Shown: in pieces, positions 7,485 through 15,635 of the stretch
How positions within the stretch are numbered: position 1 is the stretch's first letter
Layout: each line of letters opens with the position of its first letter
DNA from: DAISIL01 sp036822015
Lineage (GTDB): Bacteria > Bacteroidota > Bacteroidia > Cytophagales > Bernardetiaceae
Length of the DNA stretch: 26,077 nucleotides
Direction of reading: 5' to 3'
Assembly (NCBI GenBank): GCA_036822015.1
Contig: DAISIL010000049.1
Coordinates: forward strand, 1-26,077
Program-made: the position numbers and the translations under genes
The notes under the pieces: generated by a model
Database searches by the model: none
Told to the model about the DNA's origin: nothing
What the model saw: the letters and a program-made list of their open reading frames with translations, nothing else

Positions 7485-10118
7485 TCAGAACCTAAGCCCA
7501 ACTACCAGCACATCGTCTATTTGCTCGGCATTGCCTTTCCAGGCATCAAACGTATCAGCCACTTGTGCCTTTTGCTCGTTAAGCGATAAAACGGATATGC
7601 GCTTAAACAACTCCCGCAGGCGGCGTTTCATGAACTTGCTGTCCTTAGTCCCGCCAAACTGATCCTGATAACCGTCCGAACAAAGATAGATCATGTATTC
7701 ACGTTGAGCCTTCAGGGTGAAGACTTGCTTCTGATAACGAAAATTCTCATCATCTCTACCAAAGATTGCCACCTTATCCGCCTGCAACACCGATAGTTCA
7801 CCATCTTCGACCAGATACAATGGATTTTTGGCACCAGCATAGGTAAGCGTGCATTTGGTATCGGACTGGGTAGATTTTTCGATCGTCAAGAGGGCTATAT
7901 CCAATCCATCCGACACCTTACTTTCGCTGCTGCGCAAAGCACGCCCGAGCAGAACGGGCATGATATTCAGAATTTCGTCTGGCTTAAAGATGCCGTAATC
8001 ATTAACGATTTGGTTCAAGATGTTGGTAGCAATGATGGTCATAAATGCCCCAGGCACACCATGTCCGGTACAGTCGGCGACGGCGAGCAGGGTCGTATCG
8101 CCTTTTTTGGTGAACCAATAAAAATCTCCGCTAACCACATCTCGAGGTCGAAAGAAAACAAAGCAATCCAGGTGCTGCTGCATTTGGTTTTCCTTCGGGA
8201 TGATGGCCTGCTGAATGCGATTGGCATAATTGATACTAGACTGTATTTTTTGAAGCAAAATTTGTGTTTTTTCACTTACCAAACGAAGCTCTTCTCTGGT
8301 TTGGCGGCGTTCCATATTTTGCATACAAAGACTTAAAAAATCGGATAAGCTATTGGCAAAGCGAATATCCTCCGCCAGCCAATCCTTCTTCCGATAAGAC
8401 TCCCCGCAAAGCACACCAAATAGCTTACCGTTGTGATAAATCGGGGTATCCAACATCGCCCGTATGCCGCAGGGCAACAGATAGTCTTCGAGTAGCTCAT
8501 AGGTAATCGGATCTCCGTAAGCATCACCTATGATGATAACAGACTCTCGCTGGATGGCTTCAAAATAAGTGGGATACTCATTGGCTGTCAGCAATTTGGA
8601 TATGACACTCACCTGTGCGTCCTTGACATCATACAAGGTTTGACAAAGTAGTTGCTGCTGCTCTGCCTGGAAATGCCAAATACTGCATCGTTCTGCATCC
8701 AGCCCATTTGTTGCCAAGACGCTCACAAAACGATAGACTTCGTCCATGTCAGCAAAAGCCTCCACATCCAGGGCGTTGAGTTGGCTGATGATGTCATTAT
8801 GGATTTTTGTTCGGGCTGCTACGTGCGCCTTATATGCCTCCTCTTGTTTGATTGCTGTAATATCTGAAATAACACCATCAATACGCAGTGGTTTATTGGA
8901 TTTATCAAAAATTATTTTTGATTTGTTCAATATCCAAATATCCTCCCCTGATCGCGTAGGTATGCGGTATTCACTCTGTGCTTTGCCCGTTTGTATCAGT
9001 TGCTGTTTCATCTCCTCCAAGATAGAACGATCGCTGGTATCGACCCAATCAAAGATGGTCATGCGTCCGTTGAGCCAATCCTGGGCCGCAATACCGGACA
9101 ACTTCTCGACAGAGGGTGAAATAAAAAGCAGTCGGTAATCTGGCAGATTGATTGACCAAATGACATCTGTTACCTCATCGAGGATACTCTGCAACTTTTC
9201 TTCACTGGCTTTGAGGGCTTGCTCGGCACGCTTACGCTTGTTGATATTTACGGTATTAAAGCTAACAGCCACAACCTCTCCTGCATCGTTTTTGACGGGG
9301 TAATACGAAAACTCGAACCATACGGCTCGGCTCTCAATTTTTAGGGGAAACTCAAGACGCGCCTGCTCACCTGCCAACGCCTCCCGGAAGTAAGACATAA
9401 ACTGCTCGGCAGTATAGGGGAGCAAATATTGGCTAAAATCTTCATTGAGTTGGGGTTTTCTCCCAAAAAAATGCTGCATGTTTTGGGCTGCCATCCGATT
9501 AAAAGACAGTATCCTAAGATCAGTACTCAACAGCACGTTGTTATCTGTGGTGCTATCAAGGATGCCGCGTAGCTTCGTTTCGGAGGCAGCTAGAGACGCT
9601 TGCTGTTCTTTTAATTTTTCAAAACTTTTCTCTAACTCCGCTGTGCGCTTCGCGATCTTGATTTCAAGTTCTTCGTTGTAACGGCGCAGCTGGTCTTCCT
9701 GCGCTTTGAGTTGCTTGGCCGTATCGTACTTATGCAGGGCCTCCCTGACCGAGAAAACCAACTCTTCCTCCGTCCAGGGCTTGGCCAGATAGCGATACAA
9801 CTGGGCATCATTGATCGCCTTACCCACCGCAATCGTATCGGCTTGTCCGGTAAGCATGATCTTGAGCGTCTCGGGGCTGAGTGCATTGATGCGCACCAGC
9901 AACTCATCGCCCAGCATCCCAGGCATGATCTGATCCGAAATCACGATAGGCAGTTCTTCGCCTTCTGCCAAAATATCTTCAACGATCTCGAGGGCCTCCT
10001 CTCCGCTCTCGGCCGTTTCGATGGTGTAGGTTTCGCCAAATTGTCTTTCTAGTTGTATCCTAATACTTTGCGTAACCAAAGGTTCATCATCCACGCAAAG
10101 AATGGTAGCATTGGGCAT
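7485..10118 (-). CDS. Response regulator with PAS-PAS-GAF and SpoIIE-type serine phosphatase output
   Basis: An 877-residue soluble protein. Residues 4-125 are a receiver domain with Asp10/Asp11, phosphoacceptor Asp62 (VISDQIMP), Thr90 and Lys113 (LAKPW). A coiled coil follows (130-180), then PAS 1 (about 183-300), PAS 2 with PAC (about 308-423), GAF (about 460-603), and a second short helix (SINYANRIQQAIIP). The PP2C/SpoIIE domain spans about 640-877 with RPRDVVSGDFYWF, the metal-binding DCTGHG near 678 and the terminal DD of IDDVLVVGL near 869. The expected activity is Mn/Mg-dependent phosphoserine hydrolysis, classically on an anti-anti-sigma (STAS) protein, gated by receiver phosphorylation. 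No STAS or anti-sigma gene is in the window, so the substrate is unknown. It starts 11 bases after the small receiver gene and is the last clear member of the sensory operon. Confidence 0.93.
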   Translation of the reverse strand: MPNATILCVDDEPLVTQSIRIQLERQFGETYTIETAESGEEALEIVEDILAEGEELPIVISDQIMPGMLGDELLVRINALSPETLKIMLTGQADTIAVGKAINDAQLYRYLAKPWTEEELVFSVREALHKYDTAKQLKAQEDQLRRYNEELEIKIAKRTAELEKSFEKLKEQQASLAASETKLRGILDSTTDNNVLLSTDLRILSFNRMAAQNMQHFFGRKPQLNEDFSQYLLPYTAEQFMSYFREALAGEQARLEFPLKIESRAVWFEFSYYPVKNDAGEVVAVSFNTVNINKRKRAEQALKASEEKLQSILDEVTDVIWSINLPDYRLLFISPSVEKLSGIAAQDWLNGRMTIFDWVDTSDRSILEEMKQQLIQTGKAQSEYRIPTRSGEDIWILNKSKIIFDKSNKPLRIDGVISDITAIKQEEAYKAHVAARTKIHNDIISQLNALDVEAFADMDEVYRFVSVLATNGLDAERCSIWHFQAEQQQLLCQTLYDVKDAQVSVISKLLTANEYPTYFEAIQRESVIIIGDAYGDPITYELLEDYLLPCGIRAMLDTPIYHNGKLFGVLCGESYRKKDWLAEDIRFANSLSDFLSLCMQNMERRQTREELRLVSEKTQILLQKIQSSINYANRIQQAIIPKENQMQQHLDCFVFFRPRDVVSGDFYWFTKKGDTTLLAVADCTGHGVPGAFMTIIATNILNQIVNDYGIFKPDEILNIMPVLLGRALRSSESKVSDGLDIALLTIEKSTQSDTKCTLTYAGAKNPLYLVEDGELSVLQADKVAIFGRDDENFRYQKQVFTLKAQREYMIYLCSDGYQDQFGGTKDSKFMKRRLRELFKRISVLSLNEQKAQVADTFDAWKGNAEQIDDVLVVGLRF

Positions 10119-10129
10119 AAGCGGTGTGT

Positions 10130-10528
10130 TTATCGGTTTGATGTCCCGATGGCCGTCTTGACCATCTGTAACAACTCCTGGTACTGCCAGGGTTTGGACA
10201 CAAAACCACGCAAGTTAGCTTTGTTGTACAGCCCCTGGATCGCTGCTTTGTCTGATTGTCCCGAAAGGATAATCTTTGCTATCTCTGGATGTCGCTGATG
10301 AAGTTGTATCAAAAACTCATCCCCTTTCATCTTAGGCATCAACCAATCCGAAATCACTACCACCACACGATCCCCCTCCTCTATGATCTCTTCAATCAGT
10401 TCGAGTCCTTCTTCTGCGCTTTCAGCACATTCACAGGTAAAACCCTCTCCTAGTTGAGATTGTAGCTGTAAACGTAAACTATCCAACACAATGGCCTCAT
10501 CATCGACACACAAAATTACATTTTTCAT
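10130..10528 (-). CDS. Stand-alone receiver-domain response regulator
   Basis: A 132-residue CheY-like protein consisting of one receiver domain. The ATG at 10528 gives MKNVILCVDDEAIVLDSLRL; the frame is open for 15 codons upstream but those residues (MLRVKKKRTLN) do not belong to the fold. Conserved residues are Asp9/Asp10, phosphoacceptor Asp61 (VISDWLMP), Ser89 (ILSGQSD) and Lys112 (VSKPW). No output domain follows, so it must act by protein contact or as a phosphate relay or sink. Its sequence closely resembles the receiver of the next gene (ILCVDDE, QLQSQLGE against QLERQFGE, KGDEFL against LGDELL), indicating duplication. It lies 87 bases after the last kinase and 11 bases before the REC-SpoIIE gene. 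The four upstream kinases are its likely phosphodonors. Confidence 0.93.
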   Translation of the reverse strand: MKNVILCVDDEAIVLDSLRLQLQSQLGEGFTCECAESAEEGLELIEEIIEEGDRVVVVISDWLMPKMKGDEFLIQLHQRHPEIAKIILSGQSDKAAIQGLYNKANLRGFVSKPWQYQELLQMVKTAIGTSNR

Positions 10529-10615
10529 CGGTTTAATTGAGTTTAATGTCCGTTTTTTTTTAACCCGTAGCAATGTTACGTAAGATTTAGCAGAGAACCT
10601 TACTTCAAAAACCCT

Positions 10616-13375
10616 TCACGTAGGCAAACTTACAAAAAAACTAGTACCTTTTCCCTGCTGTGTTTCAAACCAAATTTTCCCTTCGTGCTTTTCAATAATT
10701 TTTTTGACAATATCCAGACCTAGTCCGCTTCCTTCTCCGGCCGCTTTCGTCGTGAAAAAAGGATCGAAGATTTTGCTTTGTATCTCGGGTGGGATACCTG
10801 ATCCTGTATCGCTGACCTGCACCGTGAGATTATGCTCGGTATGCTGTGTACGTAGGGTAAGTTGTCCGGCATAATTCATGGCTTGCAGGGCGTTATGAAT
10901 CAAATTTGTCCATACCTGATTGAGTTCGTCGGGATAACACATCAACTCCGGGAGATGCTCGTCATACGCTCGGATCACCTCCACACCGTTTTTGAGTTGC
11001 CCTTGATAAAGGATCAGCACCGTATCTAGGCTTTGGTGAATATTGGTACTTATTTTCTTGTAAATGTCATCTTGTCGGGCGTAAGATTTGAGGGCAAAAA
11101 CTACTTTTGAAGCACGTTCTACGGCAGTTTCTATGGTATTTACGCTTTTTTGCTGCACAAAAATTTTGACCGCCACCTCAAGAATAAGCGAGGATTTGGG
11201 ATGATGAAGCAGCGGCAAAAAACGCTGATCTAGTGTAGAAAAACCCATCATGCTTAATTTGTAGGCAATATTTTTAACGTCTGTTATGTTATATTTTTCC
11301 AATATGGATTCTAGTTCTTTTCGTGCCTGCCGCTCCTCTCGTGATGTTCGGTAAGCAATGTGGGCAGGCAGTGCCTCTCGTAGGAGTTCGACGAAAAGCT
11401 CTTGCTCGTTATCTGTCAGGGTTTTTAGTAGCTTTGGTAGCGCAAGCAGGGTATCGGATAAGCCTGCTGACATGTTTCCGGCCGAGGCTCGGATAGCCCC
11501 CAGAGGTGTGTTGATCTCGTGGGCAACACTGGCGACGAGTTTTCCCATCACGGCGAGTTTTTCGGAGCGCAAGACCTGTGCCTGCGACTGCTTGAGTTCC
11601 TGCAAGGTCTGATCGAGTTGGTCGCGCTGCTGGGCTACCTTGTCCATGTTTTGCTTGATCTCCTCTTCGGAGGCAACGAGTTCTTGGTTTTGCTGGGCAA
11701 TGCGTTCTTTTTGTTTTCTCATTTTTGATAGCAAAAACAATACATACACTAAGGCTAGCAAAATAATCGCGGCAATGACATAAAAGATTCGATTTCTGAA
11801 TTGCTCTTCTGCCGCTTCGTATTCCTTAAAAGCCTGTTCTTTTTGGAGAAGTTCGATGGCTTTCATCTGCTCCTTCTTTTCGAGGGTTTGTTGTCTGAGC
11901 GTTAGTTCTTGGAGTTCCTGGGTACGTCGGAGTTCTTCGATCTGTCGGGCGCGTTTTTCCTCTTCGAGTGCCTGCTCGGCCATCTGTAATGCCTGGGTAG
12001 CGCGTAGCTTCTCTAGGGCTTCGTTTTGGAGACGAATTTTGTTTAGTTCTGCTTCTTTGCTTAGGAGAGCTAAGTTCTGCTCGGCAGTCAGTGCTTCGGC
12101 GTTGGCTTTTTCTTGTTCGAGGCGTAGGCGTTGTAATTCAGCATCTTGCCGCTCACGATCTGCCCAAGCAATCCTAATCTGGCTCTCGTTCTGCTCGGCT
12201 TCAATGCGCCGAGTTTGTGCCTGCTCGCGCTTGATACGGTCAGCGTAGACTAGCTTTCCCTTCTGATCCAGGTGCTTTCGGTAGGCTTCCTGGGCTTCAT
12301 CCGTTTTTTTGAGTCCGTAGTAAATATCAAACTTGATAAAGTGGGCATCAGCCAGTACCTCTGTTAGTTTATTTGGCTCGGCTAGTGTGATGGCTGCCTC
12401 CACTTCTTTGAGTGCTTTCTCAAACTCTGCATTCAGCAAATAATTGACTGCCAAATAGTTAAAATTCTTTGCTTGAGCTTTGGGGTCATTCTTGATGAGC
12501 GATTGGGCAAGCTGATACTGCCGCTGTGCCGCCGGATAATCCCCCATCTGCGTGTAGGTAACGCCTATGTTTTGAACCACAGCGGGATCGTTGATGTTAG
12601 CCGTTCTGAGTTGTTGGATGGCCTGCTGAAAATACCCGATAGCGGCGGCTTTGTCTCCATCTTTTCGCGTAAAGTACCCGAGGCTATTGTAAGCATAAGC
12701 CAGATCGGTTGGGGCTGCTTTTTGTGCCAACAAGAGATCAAGATAGGCCTTACTTGCCTGCAAACCCACGCCCGTCTGATTGGCGGCTTTGGCAGCAATG
12801 ATTAGCTTTTGTAGAATACGTATTTTATTTGTTGATGCTTTTTCTACGTATTTGATTTTTTGATAATATGGAATACTCTCTATGGACTGATTCTGCTGGG
12901 CATATACGTCAGCCAGGTGTTCGAGGGTATAGAGGTAATCCGTGGAGGTGGTATCGCCCTCGGCTTCGTAATACTCCTTGACGGCCTCAAAAGATAGCGC
13001 AGCTTTCTCGGGGATACCCATTTCTACATATCTTCGCCCGATGAGCTGCTGCATACGCGCTACTTTTTGCGGTTGTTTTATTTTTTGATACAAAATGAGT
13101 GCTTGCAACGCATAGTTGATCGTCAGGGTAGAGCGGCTTTCAAAAGCGATCTGGGCTTGCTCGGATAGCACCTCGGCGCGGTCGGTATCCAGCCCGTTCT
13201 TGCTGGCCAGCACAGAGGCAGTATTGGCATAACTCAAAGCCTGCTCGAAGTTCTTTTGTTGTCGGCTTTGCCTGGCCGAGTCCAAGTAAGCCGCTACGCC
13301 TTTATCTGTCTGCCCATGCACATATACAAGCAAACTGAACCAAATCAAGCAAGTGTACCGTAATGATCTCATCAT
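10616..13375 (-). CDS. TPR sensor histidine kinase with long periplasmic coiled coil (kinase 4)
   Basis: A 919-residue membrane kinase. The start is one of two adjacent ATGs (13375 or 13372) overlapping the TonB receptor stop as ATGATGA-type sequence, giving the signal peptide MMRSLRYTCLIWFSLLVYVHGQ. About 25-390 are TPR-like helical repeats (YNSLGYFTRKDGDKAAAIGYFQQAIQ), predicted periplasmic. About 390-535 are a very long charged coiled coil rich in E, Q, R and L. One TM follows (about 545-567, FYVIAAIILLALVYVLFLLS), then a cytoplasmic coiled coil leading to the phosphoacceptor helix with His619 (AHEINTPLGAIR). An insert with SREERQARK follows, then YARQDD, and the HATPase with DELNQVWTNLIHNALQAM, DTGSGIP, FDPFFTTK and GEGSGLGL. 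All kinase boxes are intact. It is translationally coupled to the receptor upstream and lies 87 bases before the receiver gene. Confidence 0.93.
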   Translation of the reverse strand: MMRSLRYTCLIWFSLLVYVHGQTDKGVAAYLDSARQSRQQKNFEQALSYANTASVLASKNGLDTDRAEVLSEQAQIAFESRSTLTINYALQALILYQKIKQPQKVARMQQLIGRRYVEMGIPEKAALSFEAVKEYYEAEGDTTSTDYLYTLEHLADVYAQQNQSIESIPYYQKIKYVEKASTNKIRILQKLIIAAKAANQTGVGLQASKAYLDLLLAQKAAPTDLAYAYNSLGYFTRKDGDKAAAIGYFQQAIQQLRTANINDPAVVQNIGVTYTQMGDYPAAQRQYQLAQSLIKNDPKAQAKNFNYLAVNYLLNAEFEKALKEVEAAITLAEPNKLTEVLADAHFIKFDIYYGLKKTDEAQEAYRKHLDQKGKLVYADRIKREQAQTRRIEAEQNESQIRIAWADRERQDAELQRLRLEQEKANAEALTAEQNLALLSKEAELNKIRLQNEALEKLRATQALQMAEQALEEEKRARQIEELRRTQELQELTLRQQTLEKKEQMKAIELLQKEQAFKEYEAAEEQFRNRIFYVIAAIILLALVYVLFLLSKMRKQKERIAQQNQELVASEEEIKQNMDKVAQQRDQLDQTLQELKQSQAQVLRSEKLAVMGKLVASVAHEINTPLGAIRASAGNMSAGLSDTLLALPKLLKTLTDNEQELFVELLREALPAHIAYRTSREERQARKELESILEKYNITDVKNIAYKLSMMGFSTLDQRFLPLLHHPKSSLILEVAVKIFVQQKSVNTIETAVERASKVVFALKSYARQDDIYKKISTNIHQSLDTVLILYQGQLKNGVEVIRAYDEHLPELMCYPDELNQVWTNLIHNALQAMNYAGQLTLRTQHTEHNLTVQVSDTGSGIPPEIQSKIFDPFFTTKAAGEGSGLGLDIVKKIIEKHEGKIWFETQQGKGTSFFVSLPT

Positions 13376-15635
13376 CGTTCTAACACATAATTTAAGCCGA
13401 TCTGCCAGGTGATCGGCATTTGTGGATTGACGGCCAGGGACGTAACGCCAGCACTGCTGACGTGATAATAGCGGCGATCTGTTAGGTTGTTTACCTTCAA
13501 AAAGACGAGGCTCTTTTTGAGCCACCGGTAGTTCAATACCCCCGACAAGACAGCAAAAGCCGGATTACTGACCCTATTTCCCTCCTGATCTGTAACGATT
13601 TTGTGCAAACTCGGGCTACGATACAAAAATCGCAATACCAAACTAAATCTTTGATAACTAAGCTCCCCCAGATACTTTAACGTGTGTTGTGCAGAGAGCG
13701 GAATAGGGCTACCGTCGAGGGTTCCCTGACTGTGTGTATAGGCCGCCTGGTGTTCTATTTCCGCATCACCGATACGATGAGCCGCCTGCAATCCGAGCGT
13801 TCCACCAAAAATATCCGCCTCTCCTNNNNNNNNNNTCCTACGTTATCTGCAATCTCTGCCGTGAATACAGGGTATCCCTGAAAACTAAGATTTTCCTGGT
13901 AGGTGTCCGTGATGATGTCTGTCCAGCGGTTGTAATAGGCGTTAGCAAAGAGTGTAACGCGCTGAGAAAAATTATATTTGCCCGCTAACTCAATACTACG
14001 GTTGCGCTCCGGCATCAAGTCAGGGTTGGGTAAGTGCATAAAGAAAGACTGAAAGCCCGTGTAGTTGCCCGCCTCGTCCTGGGTCGGGACAAAACTCCCG
14101 AAGTGTTGGTAAGCCGTGTACGGCGAGGCAGCCAAAAAAGATCGCCCGTACAAGGCCTTCATTGTCAGTCGGCTCGATGGCGAATAAACCAAACCCAGGC
14201 GCGGGTTGAGGCTACCGGCAAATCGGCTATTGTAGTCATAGCGCAGGCCTGCGGTCAAGTTCAGGGCAGGGGAAAGGCTTGTTTTGTATTGGGCAAACCC
14301 TCCAAGATTGAAATACTGTAACCAATAAAAGTCTTGTGGGATAGCTAAGGTTCGATTATTAGCATCAAATAAATCAGTACCGATATAGGTCAGTTCATAG
14401 TAATCATTAGGCATAAATGGTCTTGGTAGATCGTTTGTCTTCGGTAGAGCAACAAATTTTTGAAATAAAACACCCGCCGTTAGGCTACTCCGATCAGATA
14501 ACTCCACCGAAACCAGTTGCTCGAGCTGAATGGTCGTTTCGTTGGCGTACTTATACGCGCGCTCGTAAGCGGAATAGACATTTTGATAGACAGACTGGTT
14601 ACCGATCCAGAAATTGTTTAATCCCAAACTTGTGCGCGAGTAGTAGCGGCCCGCCTGATACTGATAAGCGGCATTGATGATACCCAAGTTGGTGATATAG
14701 CGGTTATCGGCAAAATAGGGCGTAAACTCGGGCTTATCCGAAGTGGCCGTAGCGTGTGATTCCTGTGAAAGTGAAAGGCTAAGCTCAAAGTCGCCGTAGG
14801 TCAGTTGTAATCCGGTTTGGTAGGCTTCCAGGGGCATAGCAAAGGGCTGATAACCCACGTTTGCTCGTGCATCCGGATCAAAAAGACTGCCCCGTACATC
14901 CCCCGTAGGGCGGAACTGCTCGTTGTACCAAGCAAAATCTTCGGGATAGAAATCGGGTAAGTTAGCCTGCTCCGAAAAGTAATATTTCCCAAAGGCAAGC
15001 AGGGATAACTTGTTGTTCGTCAATCCCAAAACCAGACTGTTATCCGTTGTCTGAAACCGCCCGTAGGAGGTCGTTGCTCGCAGTCCTTTAAAGTCGTTAT
15101 CGGTGATGATATTGACTACACCCACAAAAGCATCTGCCCCGTAAAGTGCCGAAGCAGGCCCTAGCAGGACTTCGATCTGTTGGGCATGCTGCACCATGTA
15201 GTTATGTCCGATCACGTGAGGGGAGGAGGTGGCCGGACTCATCCGAACGCCGTTTTGGAGAATCAAAAACTTATCATTACCGCTGATGCCGCGCAGGGTA
15301 TAGACGCTCCCAAACTCGGTGTTGGCTAGTCCTTGAATTTCTATTTCGGGAATATCAGCCAGGACTTCTTCCAGGGAGGTGTACTGCCGACGAGCAATCT
15401 GCTCTTGCGTTATCACATAAAGCGTCGCCGGGGCTTTATCGGCTTTTTCTGTGCTTCGGCTGACAGTCGTAACGTTACGTGCCTGAGTAGTAGTGGATAC
15501 CTTTCCTTTCAAAAATAACACATCGGTTATTTCGGAATCAAAAGCTGTTTGTATCGTTAGTGTATCTTGCCCATACACCAGATAAGAAAAAAGATACAAC
15601 CAACAACATAGGACGATATTTTTATATCTAGTCAT
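13372..15635 (-). CDS. TonB-dependent receptor embedded in the kinase operon (interrupted by an assembly gap)
   Basis: An outer-membrane receptor of about 749 residues once the gap is resolved. Residues 1-22 are a signal peptide (LVYGQ). A short N-terminal strand region follows with no CarboxypepD_reg or STN signalling domain. The plug covers about 65-185 (APATLYVITQEQIARRQYTSLEEVL, VYTLRGISGNDKFLILQNGVRMS, VLLGPASALYGADAFVGVVNIITD). The beta-barrel ends in ITWQIGLNYVLER. The ten-N run breaks the frame as written, but joining the flanks through their shared TCCT gives a 2250-base gene with continuous barrel sequence (IADNVGEADIFGGTLGLQAA). It overlaps the upstream kinase by 8 bases and the downstream kinase by 4, so it is translated as part of the sensory operon. 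Its ligand is unknown. The context suggests a role in sensing or in acquiring the sensed molecule. Confidence 0.9.
13826..13835. other. Assembly gap (10 N) inside the TonB receptor gene
   Basis: Ten Ns flanked on both sides by TCCT. Deleting the Ns and one TCCT (14 bases) restores the receptor frame and yields plausible barrel residues across the join, so the contigs probably abut by a 4-base overlap. A missing segment whose length leaves remainder 2 on division by 3 would also restore frame. Confidence 0.95.

Noticed and set aside
10529..10615. Internal promoter or terminator between kinase 4 and the receiver gene
   Set aside because: TTTG-N16-TAAATCTT on the minus strand has wrong spacing and a poor -7, and the GTAAG/CTTAC inverted repeat has a 14-nt loop and no U run. 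The 87-base gap leaves an internal promoter possible but unsupported.
13372..15635. TonB receptor of the operon as a pseudogene
   Set aside because: The only disruption is the ten-N gap; merging the flanking TCCT restores the frame completely.
13372..15635. FecA-like transducer receptor signalling to a sigma factor
   Set aside because: There is no N-terminal STN domain and no sigma/anti-sigma pair in the window.
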